NCBI RefSeq assembly: GCF_900460535.1
Contig: NZ_UHIL01000001.1
Span: 1,426,001 to 1,490,000 of the forward strand
Origin: Vibrio parahaemolyticus
GTDB taxonomy: Bacteria; Pseudomonadota; Gammaproteobacteria; Enterobacterales; Vibrionaceae
Length of the DNA stretch: 64,000 nucleotides
Reading direction: 5' to 3'
Under the pieces are notes generated by a model. It saw only the letters and a program-made list of their open reading frames with translations, searched no databases and was not told the DNA's origin. Made by a program: the position numbers and the translations under genes. Below are positions 63,851-64,000 of this stretch, one piece after another (within the stretch, counting starts at the first letter, position 1; every line of letters begins with the position of its first letter).

Positions 63851-64000
63851 TTATAGAGATTGAAGCAACTGGTAATAACGACCGCGTTGAGCGAGTAGCG
63901 TTTGATGGTCGCCTTGCTCAATGATCTCGCCCTGTTCCATAAGGCAAATGTTGTCCATGTTCTCTAATTCGATGAGTCGGTGAGTGATGAACACAACCGT
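63851..64000 (-). CDS. cydC: Heme/thiol ABC exporter subunit CydC, C-terminal fragment (cut by window edge)
   Basis: The last 49 codons of an ABC exporter reading leftward to a TAA at 63851-63853. The fragment covers the His switch (VVFITHRL), the MDNICLMEQGEIIEQG segment and a C-terminal RGRYYQLLQSL, which match CydC, one half of the glutathione/cysteine and heme exporter CydDC needed for cytochrome bd assembly. The rest of the gene lies beyond 64000. CydD or another MsbA-type exporter is the main alternative. Confidence 0.7.
   Translation of the reverse strand, partial: TVVFITHRLIELENMDNICLMEQGEIIEQGDHQTLLAQRGRYYQLLQSL

Noticed and set aside
1-64000. CRISPR arrays, prophage, insertion sequences, tRNA or rRNA genes
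   Set aside because: No regularly spaced repeats, transposase or integrase genes, or recognisable tRNA/rRNA sequence were seen on either strand by eye; a tRNAscan and repeat search would settle this.

Overview
The window is chromosomal DNA of a Vibrio, most likely of the Harveyi clade and chromosome 1. The protein sequences and several gene orders support this: rplY, radD (yejH), rsuA and bcr together; psrA, fadE and fabV; ybjL and grxA; tfoY; serC. I see no prophage, insertion sequence, integron, CRISPR array, rRNA or tRNA gene. It is mostly core genome with metabolic and respiratory islets. All names rest on motif and family recognition from memory; no database search was run.

Layout. 1-12 kb: a leftward eight-gene run (rhodanese, Fe-S flavoprotein, HdrB-like CCG protein, TVP38 membrane protein, then YnjB/YnjC/YnjD ABC transporter and YnjF-type CDP-alcohol transferase), opposite a divergent TtrS/TtrR-like two-component system. 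12-17 kb: a META lipoprotein, a DUF1289 protein, a UshA-type nucleotidase and two acetyltransferase genes, the first frameshifted. 17-25 kb: rplY, a PhoPQ-like two-component system with a PepSY protein, radD, rsuA, bcr and a DUF2913 protein. 25-32 kb: a complete extracellular electron-transfer set, mtrB-mtrA-mtrC divergent from pdsA-cymA. 32-41 kb: an SDR protein, a MATE exporter, an ABC/FtsX/AttH-like operon and nhaA. 41-46 kb: psrA, fadE and fabV (fatty-acid turnover) behind a promoter with recognisable operator candidates. 46-54 kb: ybjL, grxA, an iron alcohol dehydrogenase, hexR, panP, a periplasmic protein and lysO. 54-60 kb: an HDOD protein, tfoY, an outer-membrane protein and a response regulator/hybrid kinase pair. 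60-64 kb: a YdgA-like protein, serC, dsdA and the 3' end of cydC.

How the genes work together. In the Mtr cluster electrons would pass from the quinol pool to inner-membrane CymA, through the periplasmic diheme shuttle PdsA to the MtrA-MtrB conduit, and on to the decaheme surface lipoprotein MtrC. In the first operon a rhodanese, an HdrB-like protein, an NfnB/GltD-like flavoprotein and an ABC importer lie beside a TtrS-type sensor; I infer a sulfur- (or selenium-) oxyanion sensing and processing module. This is the best candidate here for an undescribed system. The psrA promoter region carries FadR-, CRP- and PsrA-like sites spaced as expected for control of fatty-acid degradation.

Start codons were moved from the longest reading frame where a Shine-Dalgarno (SD) sequence or family alignment favoured an internal start (491, 13239, 17375, 23241, 24443, 33595, 33690, 35992, 41478, 44646, 47615, 48418, 50576, 54321, 55726, 61249).
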